Source: an uncultured Lachnospiraceae bacterium
GTDB lineage: Bacteria; Bacillota; Clostridia; Lachnospirales; Lachnospiraceae
Length of the DNA: 64,000 nucleotides
Direction of reading: 5' to 3'
Assembly (NCBI GenBank): GCA_910585465.1
Contig: CAJUEW010000010.1
Location: 1-64,000, forward strand
Positions within the stretch are counted from its first letter, which is position 1. Every line of letters begins with the position of its first letter. This document shows, in pieces, positions 16,901 to 25,919 of the stretch. The notes under the pieces are model-generated. The model saw only the letters and a list, made by a program, of their open reading frames with translations, was not told the origin of the DNA and did not search any database. Made by a program: the position numbers and the translations under genes.

Positions 16901-17171
16901 GGCGGATGTGCAGGTGCGTATGACTCGTAAGCTGGAACAGGAATCTCCGAACATTCTGGATTTGATTCTGGGACATCAGATTGATCTGGTCATTGACACT
17001 CCGTCCCAGGGAGTGGAGAGGAGCCATGACGGATTTGTTATCCGCAGAAATGCGGTTGAGACCGGCGTGAATGTGCTGACGGCCATCGATACGGCAAAAG
17101 CTCTGGTCACATCTCTGGAAAATATGGACAGTGAAGAACTGACGCTTATAGATATCGCGCGTCTGTCATAG
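13971..17171 (+). CDS. carB: Carbamoyl-phosphate synthase large subunit
   Basis: Synthetase subunit of 1066 residues, the normal length, with the internally duplicated ATP-grasp architecture: [21 protein letters not shown] in the first half is mirrored by [20 protein letters not shown] near residue 550, and [10 protein letters not shown] by [11 protein letters not shown]. The last ~140 residues form the MGS-like allosteric domain. ATG 13971 follows GGAGGTGAAGAAAA and lies inside carA, so the two subunits are translationally coupled. Nothing looks damaged. Confidence 0.96.
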   Translation: [1066 protein letters not shown]

Positions 17172-17219
17172 GATGTTGTAATCCGCAAGGGACCTTTTGG
17201 AACTCAAGAATATTTTCTG

Positions 17220-17249
17220 TTGCAGAATATCCCCTGAAATTGATATAAT
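17220..17249 (+). promoter_or_regulatory. Sigma-A promoter for the TPR protein (TTGCAG-18-TATAAT)
   Basis: TTGCAG at 17220-17225 and a perfect TATAAT at 17244-17249 have an 18-base spacer. Transcription would start near 17256, just before the long hairpin. Confidence 0.55.
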
Positions 17250-17260
17250 TAGAAGAAATG

Positions 17261-17299
17261 GCATCGGTGTACAGGAAAATTGCTCCTGTGCACCGATGC
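17261..17299 (+). promoter_or_regulatory. 16-bp leader hairpin upstream of the TPR gene
   Basis: Bases 17261-17276 pair with 17284-17299 along all 16 positions (one G-T wobble) around a 7-base loop. There is no T tract after it, and it lies about five bases downstream of the predicted transcription start, so a carB terminator is less likely than a 5-prime leader structure. Confidence 0.55.
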
Positions 17300-17343
17300 T
17301 GTTCTTAAGGGAGTTTTGAATATACAGGAAAGGGAGAGATGAC

Positions 17344-20300
17344 ATGGATATTCAGGAGATTTTTGCGGTTTTAAGGATAGGGGAAACCAAGGACGAGGGC
17401 CTGATTCGGGATGCCTACAGGAGACTGCTGACAGGAGTGAATCCGGAGGATGATCCGGAAGGCTTCAAGCGTCTGCGGGAGGCTTACGAAGAAGCGGTTG
17501 CATATGCCAGAACTCCGGATGAGAGCAGCGGCATTTGTGAGGCAGACTGGATGCAGAACAGCTCTGTGGGAGAATTTCTTCAGAAGGTGGCCGATGTTTA
17601 CGGGACTCTTCCGAGAAGGCTGGATATAGATGAGTGGAAGGCTCTTGGGGAAGAGCCGGTGCTGCAGTCTCTGGATGACGGGGAAGCCGCTAAATGGGGA
17701 ATGTTCTCTTATCTGGCGGAAAATTACCGTCTGCCATGCAGAATATGGCGGCTTCTGGACGGAGTGTTTTTTATTGAAGAGAATCAGCAGGAATTTAAAG
17801 AGCAGCTTCCGGAAGGATTTGTAGATTATATTCTGCACAAGATTCACGATGAAAAGGGCAGCTCGGATTTTTTATATGAAAAATTCCGCGGAGCGCCCGA
17901 CGGGGATTATGATGGTTTTATCAATCAGCTGCTCAGCCTTATGAACGAGGAGGATGACGGGACGCCGGCGTGGCGCCGGAAAATGGAGGAGAAATTTGAG
18001 GCGCTCGCTTCTTACGGAATTATACATCCATGGCAGGATCTGGAGCGGGCAAAATATTTGTTCAGTATCGGAGAAAAAGAGGAGGCAAAAAGAATTGTCC
18101 GGATTCTTTTAAGAGAAAATGAGGGAGAGGAGAGAATTTGTCTGATCTCTGCGGGCATACTTTTAAAATGCGGACATACGGACGAGGCCTATGAGCTGTA
18201 TAAAAATTATCTGTCCTGGGAAGACCAGACGGATTATGGAACCTACACGGCGCTCTATCACCTGGCAGGGATTGAGGCAGACCGGGAGAACTGGGAGACG
18301 GCCAGAGAGCTTGCCCAAAATGCAAAGGAGCTTCAGGGAACCGATGAAGTATATGAGCTTTTAAAGGAGGTTAACGAAAGACTGATCGAACAGTATACGG
18401 CCCGGGCAGATGAGCTGACAGGGAGGGAGGCCGGAATACTGGGCTGGTGCTTTGTGGATGCGGAGCGGGGAAAGGAAGGAATTTCCTTTTTTGAGGCACA
18501 TCCGGAGTATCCCGTGGATACGGGGAAATGGCATAAGCTGCTGACGGCCCTGTACCGGGCAGACGGACAGATGCAGGCAGTACTTAAGGAAGCAGTGCTG
18601 TGGAGACAGCATCTTGAAGAGGCTTTAGAGGGGGAAGAGGCCAAAGAGGAGGACCTTGCGGATGCGGATAAGGAAAGACAAAGGCTGAACTGGGAGCTTG
18701 CCCTGAGCTACCGTATTGAAGGGGACGCTTTCAGAGGACTGTTCTGCCAGAGAGCAAAGGAAGAGAGTCAGGAGGCACAGGAGCTTTATGATCAGGCGAT
18801 AAAGGCTTATGATCAGGCAGTCGATCTGGTGCCGGATGATACGGAATTCAGGATGCAGCGGGTGCTTCTTTTAAAGGACAGGGAAGAATACCGCAGGGTG
18901 GTTGATGAGTGTGAGGAGATTTTAAAGCTGGACAGCCGGCATTTCTGGGCGTGCGCATATATGCAGGAGGCCTATAAAGAGCTTCAGATGGCACAGGAGG
19001 TAGTGGATACCTTTTACCGGGCAAAGGAAATCTATGCGGGGAACCCTGAAATCTATCTTCGGGCGGTGAGGGCGTTTACCGCCTATGATCAGTATAAGGA
19101 TGCTCTTGGAATCCTGAATCAGGCAGAGGAGGCAGGGGTGGACGGCTACCATCCTCTGATACTGGAAAGGATGAGGGTAATGTACTATCTAGAGGAGGAC
19201 GAGGAGGGCTGGCAGGCCGCAAAGAACTATATGGATCAGGCAATTCGGAGACTGGAGGAGGAAAAAGCAGAGGACAAAATACTGGCAAAGGCATATTTAA
19301 GAAGAGCCTATCTTTATGAGGACAGTAAAAAGAAACGGAAAAAAAGACAGAAAAAGGCTAAAAAGGACGGAAAACGGGCGTTAAAGCTTCAGGACACCAT
19401 AGAGATCCGGTATTATCTTGGAAGATCCTATCTGAAATATCATAATAAGCCTAAGAAGGCGTACAAGCATCTCAAAATCTGTGAAGAACGGGGAATGGAT
19501 TTTGAATGGATGTATTTTTATATAGCCCAGTGCCATGAAAAGTTTCATGAATGGGATCGGGCAATTGAATACTATAAAAAAGTGTCGGAGCAGGACCCGG
19601 AATTTAAGGACAGCTACTGGAGAATCGGGTGGCTCTACAGGAGAAAGTTTGCAAGAACAGAGCAGAAGGAATATGCGGAGCAGGCATTGCGGTATATAGA
19701 TCTGCAGCAGGAAAAGTTCGGAGACGGAGATCAGCCCTATCGGTGGCGCGGCAATATCTATATGCGTCTGAGAGAATATGATAAAGCTCTGAAGGAGGTA
19801 GATAAAGGGCTGGAAAAGGATCCGGACAGCGGCATGTGGTCTTTAAAGGCACATATTTTAAGATATACAGGAAGATATGAGGAAGCAATTCAATGCTATG
19901 AGAACAGCATCCGGGCGGAGGACCGGTACGGGGAGGATGATGAAGGCTGCTGCCGTAATATTTTTCAGTGTTTTTTAAGGGAGAAACGCCTGAAGGAAGG
20001 GGTCTCTTATTTTGAAAGGGAGCTGGAGCAGGAACTGCCGGAGGAGGTCAGAGAAAAATGTCTTAAAAATCTGGCGGATCTGGAAGCAGAGGCAGGACAT
20101 TATGAGCGCGCGCTTTTTTGGCTGGAGAAAAGATACGGGAGTGTAAGTCTTGCCCGGCGCTGTTGCGATTCCTGGGAGCGCGAGGCAGACCGCATTGAGG
20201 ATGTATTGGACATCTGGCAGGATTTTCAGCTTTATCCGGGAGAGGAGCTGGAGGAAATGCTCCGGGAAGCGGCAGCTCTTGGGGAGGAAGCATACAAGGA

Positions 20301-20916
20301 TGAGGAAGGCAATCCGGAAGAACGTGCGCTTATGTGCCACAATGTGGGAGAAAGGTATTATTATTACGGGAATCATGAAAAATCTCTGGAATTTTTTGAG
20401 AAGGCTCTTGCACTGGCCCAAAAGGCAGATCACTATGAGCATTATCAGGGACTCTGGCGCTGCCTTGCCAGAGCCTGCTATTGGCTGGGGGATCTGGAGA
20501 AGGCAGGTGAATATGGGAAGGAATACCGTAAGCTGTTGGAGAAAACATACGAGGAGTGCAGTGATCTGGGACTTTCCATGGAAGAGCTTATGACCAGGGA
20601 CTGCTGGGTTTCCAGAAATAAGATATATCAGTTATTCTGCTGGGCTTACTATACAGGACAGGGGGAAAAGGCCCGCCGGTATGTAAAGCTGGCAGAAGAG
20701 CGTGAAATGTGCTATTGGTGCGATGAGGACGGCTGTACGGAGCTGTGGGAGATGAAGGGCTTTCTGGCGCTGCTGGATCAGGAAAAAGAAAAGGCGCTGG
20801 AATATTTTGAAAAGGCAAGGCGCTTTTGCTGGCTTGGCGGCAACAAGGATGCAGGAATGATGATCCGGAGTCTGTCCGCCTTGCCAGAGCAGCAGGAAGG
20901 CGCCCATAGCTTTTAA
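17344..20916 (+). CDS. Giant J-domain-like TPR-repeat protein
   Basis: Protein of 1190 residues. The first ~55 residues resemble a J domain (IQEIFAVLRI, then LIRDAYRRLL and GFKRLREAYEEAV) but the diagnostic HPD tripeptide is replaced by NPEDD, so stimulation of DnaK is doubtful. The rest is mostly helical repeats with TPR spacing, for example EAQELYDQAIKAYDQAVDLV, EWDRAIEYYKKVSEQDPEF, EYDKALKEVDKGLEKDPD and EKSLEFFEKALALAQ. A very basic stretch, KKKRKKRQKKAKKDGKRA, lies near residue 660. No signal peptide or membrane helix is seen. Such J-TPR proteins occur in Lachnospiraceae; function is unknown, probably a scaffold. It stands alone between its own promoter and a weak terminator. Confidence 0.75.
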   Translation: MDIQEIFAVLRIGETKDEGLIRDAYRRLLTGVNPEDDPEGFKRLREAYEEAVAYARTPDESSGICEADWMQNSSVGEFLQKVADVYGTLPRRLDIDEWKALGEEPVLQSLDDGEAAKWGMFSYLAENYRLPCRIWRLLDGVFFIEENQQEFKEQLPEGFVDYILHKIHDEKGSSDFLYEKFRGAPDGDYDGFINQLLSLMNEEDDGTPAWRRKMEEKFEALASYGIIHPWQDLERAKYLFSIGEKEEAKRIVRILLRENEGEERICLISAGILLKCGHTDEAYELYKNYLSWEDQTDYGTYTALYHLAGIEADRENWETARELAQNAKELQGTDEVYELLKEVNERLIEQYTARADELTGREAGILGWCFVDAERGKEGISFFEAHPEYPVDTGKWHKLLTALYRADGQMQAVLKEAVLWRQHLEEALEGEEAKEEDLADADKERQRLNWELALSYRIEGDAFRGLFCQRAKEESQEAQELYDQAIKAYDQAVDLVPDDTEFRMQRVLLLKDREEYRRVVDECEEILKLDSRHFWACAYMQEAYKELQMAQEVVDTFYRAKEIYAGNPEIYLRAVRAFTAYDQYKDALGILNQAEEAGVDGYHPLILERMRVMYYLEEDEEGWQAAKNYMDQAIRRLEEEKAEDKILAKAYLRRAYLYEDSKKKRKKRQKKAKKDGKRALKLQDTIEIRYYLGRSYLKYHNKPKKAYKHLKICEERGMDFEWMYFYIAQCHEKFHEWDRAIEYYKKVSEQDPEFKDSYWRIGWLYRRKFARTEQKEYAEQALRYIDLQQEKFGDGDQPYRWRGNIYMRLREYDKALKEVDKGLEKDPDSGMWSLKAHILRYTGRYEEAIQCYENSIRAEDRYGEDDEGCCRNIFQCFLREKRLKEGVSYFERELEQELPEEVREKCLKNLADLEAEAGHYERALFWLEKRYGSVSLARRCCDSWEREADRIEDVLDIWQDFQLYPGEELEEMLREAAALGEEAYKDEEGNPEERALMCHNVGERYYYYGNHEKSLEFFEKALALAQKADHYEHYQGLWRCLARACYWLGDLEKAGEYGKEYRKLLEKTYEECSDLGLSMEELMTRDCWVSRNKIYQLFCWAYYTGQGEKARRYVKLAEEREMCYWCDEDGCTELWEMKGFLALLDQEKEKALEYFEKARRFCWLGGNKDAGMMIRSLSALPEQQEGAHSF

Positions 20917-20943
20917 CCGGCGGTAGAAAGTCCCTTGCTTTCG

Positions 20944-20970
20944 GTTCCGGAAAAGCCGGAGCAGATTTTA
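20944..20970. terminator. Weak terminator between convergent genes
   Basis: GTTCCGG (20944-20950) pairs with CCGGAGC (20956-20962) around AAAAG, followed by AGATTTTA. Confidence 0.4.
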
Positions 20971-21504
20971 ATCGTCAATTTCAAAAATATATTCCAGATG
21001 ATCCTCGGCATCATCCAGACGATCCTCCAGCTTTTCCAGCTCCCGCTCTGATTTTTTGTATTCCTCCCGTGTCAGAAAATGATTCCGGTACAGGTATTCC
21101 AATTCGTCCTCGTGGAGATCCAGAGCGTCGTCGATCTCATTTTCTTCCTTTTTCAGGGAGAAAAACTGCTCCATATTTTCAGCGGCTGTTCCTGAAGGAG
21201 AGGCGGCGCTGACTTTTTCTGTATAATCATCTACCATAGCTGTGAGCTGGTCTATTGTATAGGTGGTTGACGGCGCTTCACCGGAAGGAGCTTCGGAAGC
21301 GCTGTCATTGTCTGTTGTCCCGGACACGTTGCCGCTTTCAGTTACCGGAGAGGTCTGCTGCTGTTCCAGATCGGCAATTTGCTGCTCTAACCGGGTGATC
21401 TGCTCCTTGAGAGCTTCTGTTTCCGGGTTAGCAGCCGCAGGCTGGCAGCCGGACAGCAGCAATACCGTCATGATTCCGGTATATAATAAAAATTTCTTTT
21501 TCAT
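20968..21504 (-). CDS. Coiled-coil lipoprotein of unknown function
   Basis: Predicted lipoprotein of 178 residues. The signal peptide MKKKFLLYTGIMTVLLLSGC has a lipobox LLSGC with the lipidated Cys at 20. After it come a short coiled coil (LKEQITRLEQQIADLEQQQ), a Ser/Thr/Gly-rich linker, and a second, strongly acidic coiled coil to the end (EYKKSERELEKLEDRLDDAEDH). No enzymatic motif is seen. The gene is alone on the minus strand, divergent from glgX and convergent with the TPR gene. It would sit on the outer face of the membrane. Function is not recognised. Confidence 0.7.
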   Translation of the reverse strand: MKKKFLLYTGIMTVLLLSGCQPAAANPETEALKEQITRLEQQIADLEQQQTSPVTESGNVSGTTDNDSASEAPSGEAPSTTYTIDQLTAMVDDYTEKVSAASPSGTAAENMEQFFSLKKEENEIDDALDLHEDELEYLYRNHFLTREEYKKSERELEKLEDRLDDAEDHLEYIFEIDD

Positions 21505-21718
21505 GTCAATTTTCCTCGCTTTTCCGTTTTGTTAGTTATATACTAAAAGAAAAAAATTAAAAAGAGATTAAAATGCAGAAGGATATTTTTTGAGGACCCG
21601 GACGGCTGATATTCAGAGCATTTCCTGAAACTCCGTGGCTTATGCGGGCTTTAATGTATAGAAAGACAAAAATTGGAGGACGATATTTAGTTATCGGGTA
21701 ATATAGGGGGAAGATATT

Positions 21719-23839
21719 ATGGATAAACAAAAATTATTCGGTACGATAGGAAACATTCATATGGAAGCTATGGACGTGATTTCAGGATTTCAGGTAAGGC
21801 CTGGTATCTATGAGCTGAATGGGGCGACTGCAATTCCGGGAGGCGTGAATTTTACAGTTCATTCCTGCAATGCCACCTCCTGTGAGCTGCTTTTGTTTCA
21901 CCGGATGGAGGATGAACCTTATGCAGTGCTGCCGTTTCCGGAACATTACCGGATAGGAAAGGTATACTCTATGATTGTATTTGGCGTGGATATTATGGAT
22001 TTTGAATATGCCTACCGTCTGGATGGTCCATTTGATGCTTCCAAAGGTCTTTTATACAATAAAAAAAATATACTTCTGGATATTTATGCCAAGGCTGTGA
22101 CAGGACAGAGCGTCTGGGGCAGGCCCAAAAAGGAAGGGATGTTCTATAAGGCGAGGGTGGTAAATGATGATTTTGACTGGGGAAAAGAGCCAAATCCTCT
22201 GATACCGATGGAGGATTTGATCATCTATGAGATGCATGTGAGGGGTTTTACAAAGCATGACTCTTCCGGAGTCCGGCATCCGGGTACCTTTGCAGGGCTG
22301 ATGGAGAAGATTCCGTATCTGAAGGAGCTGGGCGTTAATGCGGTGGAGCTGATGCCGATTTTTGAGTTTGATGAAATGAAAAACAGCCGGATGGTAGACG
22401 GAAAGCTGGTTGTGGATTACTGGGGCTACAATACTGTCAGCTTTTTTGCGCCGAATACCAGTTATACAGGAGAAACCGAGTATAACAGAGAAGGGAGAGA
22501 GCTTAAGATGCTGATTAAGGAGCTTAATAAAAATGGCATTGAATGCTTTCTGGATGTGGTGTTTAATCATACCGCAGAGGGAAACGAGATGGGAAGCTGT
22601 TTTTCCTTCAAAGGGTTTGACAACAATATTTATTATATGCTGACTCCGGACGGATATTATTATAATTTCAGCGGATGCGGCAATACATTAAACTGCAATC
22701 ATCCGATTGTGCAGCAGATGATTCTGGAATGTCTGCGCTACTGGACGACTGCCTACCATGTGGATGGCTTCCGTTTTGATTTGGCGAGTATTCTGGGGAG
22801 GAATAAGGACGGCACCCCCATGAACGAGCCGCCGCTTCTTCAAAGCCTTGCCTGTGACCCGATTCTGGGAAATGTAAAACTGATTGCGGAGGCCTGGGAT
22901 GCGGGAGGCTTATATCAGGTGGGAAGCTTCCCGGCCTGGAACCGCTGGGCAGAATGGAACGGAAAATACAGGGATGATATGCGTAATTACTTAAAAGGGG
23001 ATTATGGGATGTTCCATACTGCGGCGCAGAGAATTATGGGTTCCCCGGATCTGTACGATCCGGAATCCCGGGGATATAACGCTTCTGTTAATTTTCTGAA
23101 CTGTCATGACGGCTTTACTCTGTGGGATATGTATTCCTATAACGAGAAGCATAACAGGGCGAACGGATGGAATAATATGGACGGCAGCAATGACAACCGG
23201 AGCTGGAACTGCGGTGTGGAGGGCGAAACGGAGGATGAGGAGGTTCTGGCTCTCAGGCGGAAGCTTGCGAAAAATGCAGTCACCGTTCTGCTCATGAGCA
23301 GGGGAACGCCTATGTTTCTGGCGGGGGATGAGTTTTTGAACAGCCAGTGCGGGAATAACAATGCCTATTGTCAGGACAATGAGATTTCCTGGCTGGACTG
23401 GCGGGATCTGGATAAAAACAGGGAGCACTTTGAATATATGAAGCATATGATAAAAATCCGCCGGGAGCATGATGTGGTGCGCAGGTTTTCCGGAAAGTGT
23501 TCCTTCGGTTTTCCGGAAATACAGCTTTTGGAGCCGGACGGGGAAAGCAGGGTGCTCAGGATTATCTATGCAGGAAGAAATCATGACAATACGGAGGACG
23601 ATATAATCTGTCTGGCAGTCAATGTATACTGGGAGGAACAGGACTGCTGTCTTCCTCTGCTGCCTGAAAATATGAAATGGTTTGTGGAGGCGGATACTTC
23701 GGGAAGATATCTGAAGCATGGAATTCCAAAGGAGGAAGGCCCATATGCGGTGGGGGACTTTCAAATAAAAATGGAACCTCGCTCCGTGCTGATTTTGACA
23801 GGAAAGAGAGGGATAGTCTGTGAGGCTTCTGATAGTTGA
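21719..23839 (+). CDS. glgX: Glycogen debranching enzyme, GlgX/isoamylase type (GH13)
   Basis: Hydrolyses alpha-1,6 branches of limit-dextrin glycogen; 706 residues. An N-terminal CBM48-like domain (NFTVHSCNATSCELLLF) precedes the GH13 barrel. Conserved regions are VVFNHTAEG, GFRFDLASIL with the nucleophile Asp, LIAEAWDAGG with the acid/base Glu and NCHDGFTLWD with the third Asp. No signal peptide, so it is cytoplasmic. ATG 21719 follows GGGGG. The last 20 bases overlap the start of a response-regulator gene, which suggests one transcript. It complements glgB, glgA and pgcA elsewhere in the window. Confidence 0.9.
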   Translation: MDKQKLFGTIGNIHMEAMDVISGFQVRPGIYELNGATAIPGGVNFTVHSCNATSCELLLFHRMEDEPYAVLPFPEHYRIGKVYSMIVFGVDIMDFEYAYRLDGPFDASKGLLYNKKNILLDIYAKAVTGQSVWGRPKKEGMFYKARVVNDDFDWGKEPNPLIPMEDLIIYEMHVRGFTKHDSSGVRHPGTFAGLMEKIPYLKELGVNAVELMPIFEFDEMKNSRMVDGKLVVDYWGYNTVSFFAPNTSYTGETEYNREGRELKMLIKELNKNGIECFLDVVFNHTAEGNEMGSCFSFKGFDNNIYYMLTPDGYYYNFSGCGNTLNCNHPIVQQMILECLRYWTTAYHVDGFRFDLASILGRNKDGTPMNEPPLLQSLACDPILGNVKLIAEAWDAGGLYQVGSFPAWNRWAEWNGKYRDDMRNYLKGDYGMFHTAAQRIMGSPDLYDPESRGYNASVNFLNCHDGFTLWDMYSYNEKHNRANGWNNMDGSNDNRSWNCGVEGETEDEEVLALRRKLAKNAVTVLLMSRGTPMFLAGDEFLNSQCGNNNAYCQDNEISWLDWRDLDKNREHFEYMKHMIKIRREHDVVRRFSGKCSFGFPEIQLLEPDGESRVLRIIYAGRNHDNTEDDIICLAVNVYWEEQDCCLPLLPENMKWFVEADTSGRYLKHGIPKEEGPYAVGDFQIKMEPRSVLILTGKRGIVCEASDS

Positions 23840-24491
23840 GGATGAAGTACATTTACAGAAGGTTATAAAAAAGAGGCTGATAAAAGAAGGCTATAGCGTG
23901 GATGCCTGCGGCGACGGAAAAGAGGCTCTGGACTATCTGGCAGTATTTCCTTATGACGCGGTGGTTCTGGATGTGATGCTGCCGGGCATGTCCGGGATGG
24001 ATATACTAAAAAAGATGCGGCGCGAGGGCAATGCGGTTCCGGTTATGTTCCTGACCGCAAGGGATGAGATTGAGGACCGGGTGGAGGGCTTAAACTGCGG
24101 GGCGGATGACTATCTGGTGAAGCCGTTCGCATTTGAAGAGCTGCTGGCAAGGATTCGGGTTATGCTCCGCAGAAATACAGATACCTCCACGGACGAGCTG
24201 GTGCTTGCGGATCTGAGAGTAGATGTGGGAAAGCATGTGGTGAGCAGAGCCGGCAGCAGAGTGGAGCTGTCGGGAAAGGAATTTGCCATGCTGGAGTATC
24301 TGATGCGCAATCAGGGAAGAGTTCTGTCCCGGGAGCAGATTGAACAGCATGTATGGGACTGCGGGTATGAAGGGGGTTCCAATATGGTGGATGTCTATAT
24401 CCGTTATCTGCGGAAGAAGCTGGATGAGGGATATGAGAAAAAGCTGATTCATACGGTGCGTGGAGCCGGCTATGTGGTGAGAGAGCCTTGA
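23820..24491 (+). CDS. OmpR/PhoB-family response regulator
   Basis: DNA-binding response regulator of 223 residues. The receiver domain (1-120) shows the acidic pair in VEDE, phospho-acceptor D51 in VVLDVMLPG, Thr in FLTARDE and Lys in LVKPF. The C-terminal winged helix (~130-223) has the usual LSGKEFAMLEYLM and RYLRKKL segments. It starts with GTG at 23820, 20 bases inside glgX, the only start that keeps the full receiver. Its stop overlaps the kinase start. Targets unknown; autoregulation with glgX is possible from the shared transcript. Confidence 0.9.
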   Translation: MRLLIVEDEVHLQKVIKKRLIKEGYSVDACGDGKEALDYLAVFPYDAVVLDVMLPGMSGMDILKKMRREGNAVPVMFLTARDEIEDRVEGLNCGADDYLVKPFAFEELLARIRVMLRRNTDTSTDELVLADLRVDVGKHVVSRAGSRVELSGKEFAMLEYLMRNQGRVLSREQIEQHVWDCGYEGGSNMVDVYIRYLRKKLDEGYEKKLIHTVRGAGYVVREP

Positions 24492-25864
24492 TGAAAAAAA
24501 TGTCGCTGAAATGGAAAATAACACTCTGGTATGCAGGCATACTGATTCTGCTTGTGACGCTGCTGTTCGGATTTCTTCTGTCCACCTCAGGCCGGCTTCT
24601 GCGTTCGGAGTCGGTTCTGGCGCTGAAGGACGCAGTGTGGGATTTTGCCGGTGAAATAGAGGTTGACAGAGAGCATGAGAGCTGGGAATTGGATGAGGAT
24701 ATCCGATTTTATGAAAAGGGTGTGCTTTTCAGCCTGTATGACGGGCAGGGACATCTTCTGGCCGGAGGCGTACCGGATACATTTCCCAAGGGAACGACCC
24801 TGAAGGCCTACGCGACGCAGAAGATTAAAGGTTCAGCCAAAGAATGGACCGTATATGATGTGGCGGTTCCTTACGGAGGAGAAAAATTTCTCTGGGCAAG
24901 GGGAGTGTATGAGGATGAGACGCTGACGGCCATAGAGCGGGCAATGCTCCGTATGCTTCTGGTTGCCTGTCCGATTTTGATTGCCGTAGCGCTCCTGGTT
25001 GGATATTGGATTACAAGGGGCGCTCTGCTTCCGATAAAAGAGCTGTGCAAGACCGCAGAAACGATTGGGGAGGGAAAGGATTTAAGCCTGCGGATACCGG
25101 TCGGGCATACACAGGGAGAGCTTCGTCAGCTTGCTGATACATTCAATCATATGTTTGCGCGGCTGGAACGTGCATTTGAGAGGGAACGGCAGTTTACCTC
25201 AGATGCTTCTCATGAGCTTCGGACTCCGGTTTCGGTTATTCTCTCCCAGGCAGAGTACGCCCTTCTTCCGGATTCGGAGCCCGGGGAACGAATAGAAGGA
25301 CTGGAGATTATTTTAAAGCAGGCAGAAGGAATGTCACGGTTACTTTCACGGCTTTTGCTGCTTGCCAGGTCGGACAGCGCCGGGGAGCAGCCTGCAAAAG
25401 AAAAGTTTGATATCAGTGCTTTGGCGCTGGAGGTTTTTAAAGAAATGAATAACAGAACCCAAAAGTGTCAGACAGAGCTGGCCGCTGATATTTGTCCGGG
25501 GCTTTTTATATATGGAGATCGGGAAAGTACCGCCCGTGTGTTTTACAATCTGCTGGAAAATGCGGTTCAGTATGGAAAAGAGAATGGACGGATTACATTG
25601 AGGGTTTTCCCGGAACAGGGGATAGTGAACTGTCAGGTGGAGGACAACGGTATCGGCATAGGGCCTGAACATCTGGACAAAATATGGAACCGTTTTTACC
25701 GGGCAGACACCGCTCATGGCAGCGGGAACGGAAACTCCGGTCTGGGACTTGCCATTGTAAAAACCATAGTGGAGCGGCAGGGCGGAACGGCGGAGGTAAG
25801 AAGCAGACCGGGGGAAGGAAGCTGTTTTACAATACGGCTGCCAAAGGCTGATTCTGCGCCTTGA
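24491..25864 (+). CDS. Sensor histidine kinase (HAMP, HisKA, HATPase)
   Basis: Membrane kinase of 457 residues paired with the preceding regulator. Membrane helix 1 spans ~9-31 and helix 2 ~154-176, enclosing an extracytoplasmic sensor of about 120 residues. HAMP follows (~178-230), then the H box SDASHELRTPVS with H241, the N box LLENAVQYG, the G1 box DNGIGIG and G2 GLGLAIV. ATG 24491 shares one base with the regulator stop codon; a TTG three bases earlier is the alternative. The extracytoplasmic domain was not recognised, so the signal is unknown. Confidence 0.9.
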   Translation: MKKMSLKWKITLWYAGILILLVTLLFGFLLSTSGRLLRSESVLALKDAVWDFAGEIEVDREHESWELDEDIRFYEKGVLFSLYDGQGHLLAGGVPDTFPKGTTLKAYATQKIKGSAKEWTVYDVAVPYGGEKFLWARGVYEDETLTAIERAMLRMLLVACPILIAVALLVGYWITRGALLPIKELCKTAETIGEGKDLSLRIPVGHTQGELRQLADTFNHMFARLERAFERERQFTSDASHELRTPVSVILSQAEYALLPDSEPGERIEGLEIILKQAEGMSRLLSRLLLLARSDSAGEQPAKEKFDISALALEVFKEMNNRTQKCQTELAADICPGLFIYGDRESTARVFYNLLENAVQYGKENGRITLRVFPEQGIVNCQVEDNGIGIGPEHLDKIWNRFYRADTAHGSGNGNSGLGLAIVKTIVERQGGTAEVRSRPGEGSCFTIRLPKADSAP

Positions 25865-25919
25865 CACGGATTTTTCTATGTCCTATACTAAAGCATGTTT
25901 AACAACAGGAGGAAATATC

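Noticed and set aside
15909..17027. Minus-strand open frame of 372 codons opposite carB
   Set aside because: It lies inside the carB synthetase domain and has no recognisable features.
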